Assembly (NCBI RefSeq): GCF_019931165.1 | Contig: NZ_JAIOUP010000008.1 | Location: 1-64,000 of the forward strand | Source: Schnuerera sp. xch1 | Lineage (GTDB): Bacteria > Bacillota > Clostridia > Tissierellales > Tepidimicrobiaceae | Length of the DNA: 64,000 nucleotides | Direction of reading: 5' to 3' | Shown here: positions 61,562-64,000 of the stretch, one piece after another | Position numbering within the stretch: the first letter of the stretch is position 1 | How the letters are laid out: every line of letters begins with the position of its first letter | The notes under the pieces: model-generated | Seen by the model: only the letters and a program-made list of their open reading frames with translations | Database searches by the model: none | Told to the model about the DNA's origin: nothing | Made by a program: the position numbers and the translations under genes

Positions 61562-62899
61562 ATGGATGAAAGAAGATTAGAATGTTTAATTCAAGAAAAA
61601 AACTATGCTATCTTAAAAAAGGAATTAGAAGAGTTAAATGCAGTAGATGTAGCAGACTTATTAGAACCTTTGAATGTAAATACAGCATTATTGATATTCA
61701 GGATGCTGTCTAAGGATTTAGCTGTAGAAGTATTTTCTAGTTTTTCCATTGATAAGCAGAGGGATATAATCGGTTTAGTAACTGATAAAGAATTAAAAAA
61801 TATTGTAGAAGAACTATTTTTTGATGACATGATAGATATAATTGAAGAGATGCCTGCGAATGTAGTCAAGAAAATACTAATACACGCAAAGGAAGAGGAA
61901 AGAAATTTAATCAATCAATTCCTAAGATATCCGCCTGATTCAGCAGGAAGCATAATGACCATAGAGTATGTGGATTTGAAGAAGGGAATGACAGCAAAAA
62001 ATGCCTTAAAACATATAAAGGAAACAGGACTTGATAAGGAGACTGTATATACCTGCTATGTTACAGATAAGAATAGAAAGCTAGAGGGAATAGTCTCTTT
62101 AAGAAAACTGGTTATAAGTGATGAAAATAAAACTATTGAAGAAATAATGGATACCGATGTAATATATGTTAATACACATGATGATCAGGAAACAGTAGCT
62201 AGCATATTTAAAAAATATGGATTTTTAGCATTGCCAGTAGTGGATAATGAGAATAGATTGACTGGAATAATAACAGTAGATGATATAATGGAAGTAATTG
62301 ATCAGGAAAACACTGAGGACTTTCAAAGGATGGCAGCTATTGCTCCATCAGAAGAAAAATATATTGACGCTAGTGTATTAAGCCTTGCAAAGGATAGAGT
62401 TTTATGGTTATTGATATTGATGATATCTGCTACTATGACAGCGAGTATAATTAGAAGATTTGAAGATGTATTAGCAACTATAGTAGTATTAACTGCATTC
62501 ATACCCATGTTGATGAATACCGGAGGAAATTCAGGTAACCAAGCCTCGACTTTGGTGATTCGTGGTATTTCCTTAGGAGAAATAGAATTAAAAGATGCAC
62601 CTAAGATATTATGGAAAGAATTTAGAATTAGTTTAATGGTAGGTATTATACTGTCAGTTGTAAACTTTTTTAAAAATTATTTATTTGATAGGGTAGGGTT
62701 ATTGGTTTCCTTTACTGTATCCATAACGTTATTTATAACTGTCGTAATATCTAAAATGATTGGTGGAGTATTACCAATGATAGCTAAAAAATTAAATTTA
62801 GATCCAGCCATAATGGCAGGACCATTGATTACTACATTAGTAGATGTGTTGAGTTTGATTATATACTTTTCAGTAGCTCAATCAATATTAAATTTATAA
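61562..62899 (+). CDS. mgtE: Magnesium transporter MgtE
   Basis: 445 residues: N-terminal helical superhelix domain (1-130, RYPPDSAGSIMTIEYV at its end), two CBS domains (135-255, with GFLALPVVDNENRLTGIITVDDIMEV) and five membrane helices with TGGNSGNQASTLVIRGI, the pore signature. Mg2+-gated channel; CBS domains sense cytosolic Mg2+. ATG after GGGGGG. Confidence 0.95.
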   Translation: MDERRLECLIQEKNYAILKKELEELNAVDVADLLEPLNVNTALLIFRMLSKDLAVEVFSSFSIDKQRDIIGLVTDKELKNIVEELFFDDMIDIIEEMPANVVKKILIHAKEEERNLINQFLRYPPDSAGSIMTIEYVDLKKGMTAKNALKHIKETGLDKETVYTCYVTDKNRKLEGIVSLRKLVISDENKTIEEIMDTDVIYVNTHDDQETVASIFKKYGFLALPVVDNENRLTGIITVDDIMEVIDQENTEDFQRMAAIAPSEEKYIDASVLSLAKDRVLWLLILMISATMTASIIRRFEDVLATIVVLTAFIPMLMNTGGNSGNQASTLVIRGISLGEIELKDAPKILWKEFRISLMVGIILSVVNFFKNYLFDRVGLLVSFTVSITLFITVVISKMIGGVLPMIAKKLNLDPAIMAGPLITTLVDVLSLIIYFSVAQSILNL

Positions 62900-62990
62900 A
62901 ATATGAACAATAGGGGTATATCATATTTATCACTAATCCGTAACTTTTTCATAATATATATTAATAGTGAAAAATTAGGGGGTAGTGAAT

Positions 62991-64000
62991 ATGGAAAGTG
63001 TCTATAATATAAGGTATTTTGATAAAGAACGAAATTCCGAAATGGTAATACCCCTAGAAAAAATGGTTGGTATATTATTGAATTCTGAAATTGATTTAAA
63101 CTTCCATATAGAAGCTTTGAAAGCTCAGGCGATAGTTATTAGGACTAATCTATTAAAATCCCCAAAGCCAATACAAGGAGAAGGACTTGTAGATATTTGG
63201 GAGCATGAAGGTGAAGATATAGAAAAAATAATTGAAGCTGTAGAGGAAACTAAGGATATGGTAATAACATTCAATGGGAAACTCATAGAAGCTAAATATC
63301 ATTTAGCGTGTGGGGGTAGCACAGAAAACTCTGAAGATGTTATAAATAATCAAGTTATATATCTTCGTCGAGTTCTATGTGAATATTGTAAGGACTCTCC
63401 ATACTGGCAAAATGAAAGATATTTTAGTATTGAGGAAATAGAAAAATTGCTAAAGGTTAAGTTTCCCATGGTGAATGTGAATTTTGAATCGGAAATGACA
63501 GGATTTATAGAAGAAGTAAAAAAAGATGAAAATAATAGGATAAAATCAATTAAAATAGGCAACAAAAAATTTTCAGGTGTAGAACTAATGGAGCTTTTAA
63601 ACTTAAATTCTACCAGATTTGCAATATTTCCAACTGGTATTAAGCTGGTATCTAGAGGTAAGGGCCATGGAATTGGGTTATGCCAATATGGAGCAAATAA
63701 AATGGCCGAGGAAGGGCATACTTTTGAAGATATTTTAAAGTACTACTATACAGGTATAGATATAAAGAAAATGACATTGCCTTGTATAAAAAAACCACTA
63801 TATGGGAAAATAATAGTAATAGATCCAGGACATGGGGGAGAAGATAAAGGATACAGAGGCGATTTATTAGGGCTATTAGAAAAGGATATAGCTCTTAGTT
63901 TATCTTTACAACTAAGATCAAAGTTAGATAGTTTAGGAGCTACTGTACACTTAATTAGGAATAACGATACGAAAATTTTAGCAACAGATAGATTAGAACA
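62991..64000 (+). CDS. SpoIID-domain / N-acetylmuramoyl-alanine amidase fusion, 3' truncated by window
   Basis: 336 codons lie in the window, open to its end. Residues about 10-260 form a SpoIID/LytB domain (EALKAQAIVIRT; RGKGHGIGLCQYGANKMAEEGHTFEDILKYYY, which carries the core SxGHGxGxxQxGA motif). From about 268 an Amidase_3 domain starts with GKIIVIDPGHGGEDKGY, the zinc-binding start of CwlC-like amidases. So a lytic transglycosylase domain and an amidase sit on one chain, enzymes that act in turn (SpoIIP/SpoIID) in spore engulfment. No signal peptide is obvious. ATG after AGGGGG. Confidence 0.85.
   Translation, partial: MESVYNIRYFDKERNSEMVIPLEKMVGILLNSEIDLNFHIEALKAQAIVIRTNLLKSPKPIQGEGLVDIWEHEGEDIEKIIEAVEETKDMVITFNGKLIEAKYHLACGGSTENSEDVINNQVIYLRRVLCEYCKDSPYWQNERYFSIEEIEKLLKVKFPMVNVNFESEMTGFIEEVKKDENNRIKSIKIGNKKFSGVELMELLNLNSTRFAIFPTGIKLVSRGKGHGIGLCQYGANKMAEEGHTFEDILKYYYTGIDIKKMTLPCIKKPLYGKIIVIDPGHGGEDKGYRGDLLGLLEKDIALSLSLQLRSKLDSLGATVHLIRNNDTKILATDRLE

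Overview
The window is AT-rich DNA (I would guess near 30% GC) from an anaerobic, endospore-forming Firmicute. The best guess is class Clostridia or Tissierellia, with a gene order resembling Tissierella or Sporanaerobacter relatives. Sporulation genes (ytrH, ytrI-like, bofA, gin, spmA, spmB, a SpoIID-amidase fusion), [FeFe]-hydrogenase maturases and genes with in-frame UGA selenocysteine codons support this. The species cannot be named from the sequence alone.

Layout. 0.3-7.2 kb: a sulfur/selenium handling island with a fused YeeE/YedE transporter, a CoA-disulfide-reductase/rhodanese fusion, an APC permease, a split YeeE/YedE pair, a LysR regulator and a TusA-like carrier. 7.3-11.4 kb: the tightly overlapping operon TM1266-hydE-hydG-hydF behind an attenuator-like leader. 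11.5-15.6 kb: CDF metal exporter, ytrH/ytrI, a selenoprotein and an NhaC antiporter. 15.7-20 kb: CobW GTPase, ArsR (ELCVC), ArsP-like permease, mini-thioredoxin, then Mrp ATPase and DUF134. 20-21.2 kb: DUF2508, bofA, L25. 21.3-22.2 kb: decayed ISLre2-type transposase. 22.5-30.8 kb: a citrate lyase cluster (citO, citG, citM, citCDEFX) with different codon use, ending in a fragment of oadA. 30.9-43.2 kb: the conserved gin-tmk-darA-holB-ricT-rsmI-abrB region, with NurA-HerA, spmAB, yabE and a coat-like gene. 43.3-53.4 kb: manA, a split fructose/mannose-type PTS, its PRD regulator and a 1460-residue secreted GH38 mannosidase. 53.4-59.3 kb: T-box, metG, tatD, rnmV, rsmA and an uncharacterised acidic protein. 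59.3-64 kb: ComFB, a seleno-glutaredoxin, DUF1858, a holin-like membrane protein, a HesB-like selenoprotein, mgtE behind a leader ORF, and a SpoIID-amidase cut by the window end.

Main points. (1) Three selenoprotein genes too interrupted for ordinary ORF calling (13417, 59845, 60987) each have a bacterial SECIS-like hairpin 21-25 nt after the UGA. (2) All three share the same promoter-overlapping operator, ATACC-N7-GGTAT, whose right arm runs into the -10 box. This looks like a CsoR/CstR-type site and suggests a small selenoprotein regulon controlled by a persulfide, selenide or copper sensor. (3) A near-identical 50-bp copy of the metG T-box promoter lies 10.2 kb away. The two copies bracket the whole mannose cluster, and the left copy goes straight from the promoter to a T-box-like terminator, as if the cluster had entered the metG leader and the T-box body was then lost. 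(4) The hydrogenase-maturation operon has a promoter, terminator and antiterminator leader I cannot assign to a known class. (5) The citrate lyase cluster looks horizontally acquired and has lost oxaloacetate decarboxylase.

No tRNA, rRNA or CRISPR array was recognised. selA, selB, selC and selD are not in the window.
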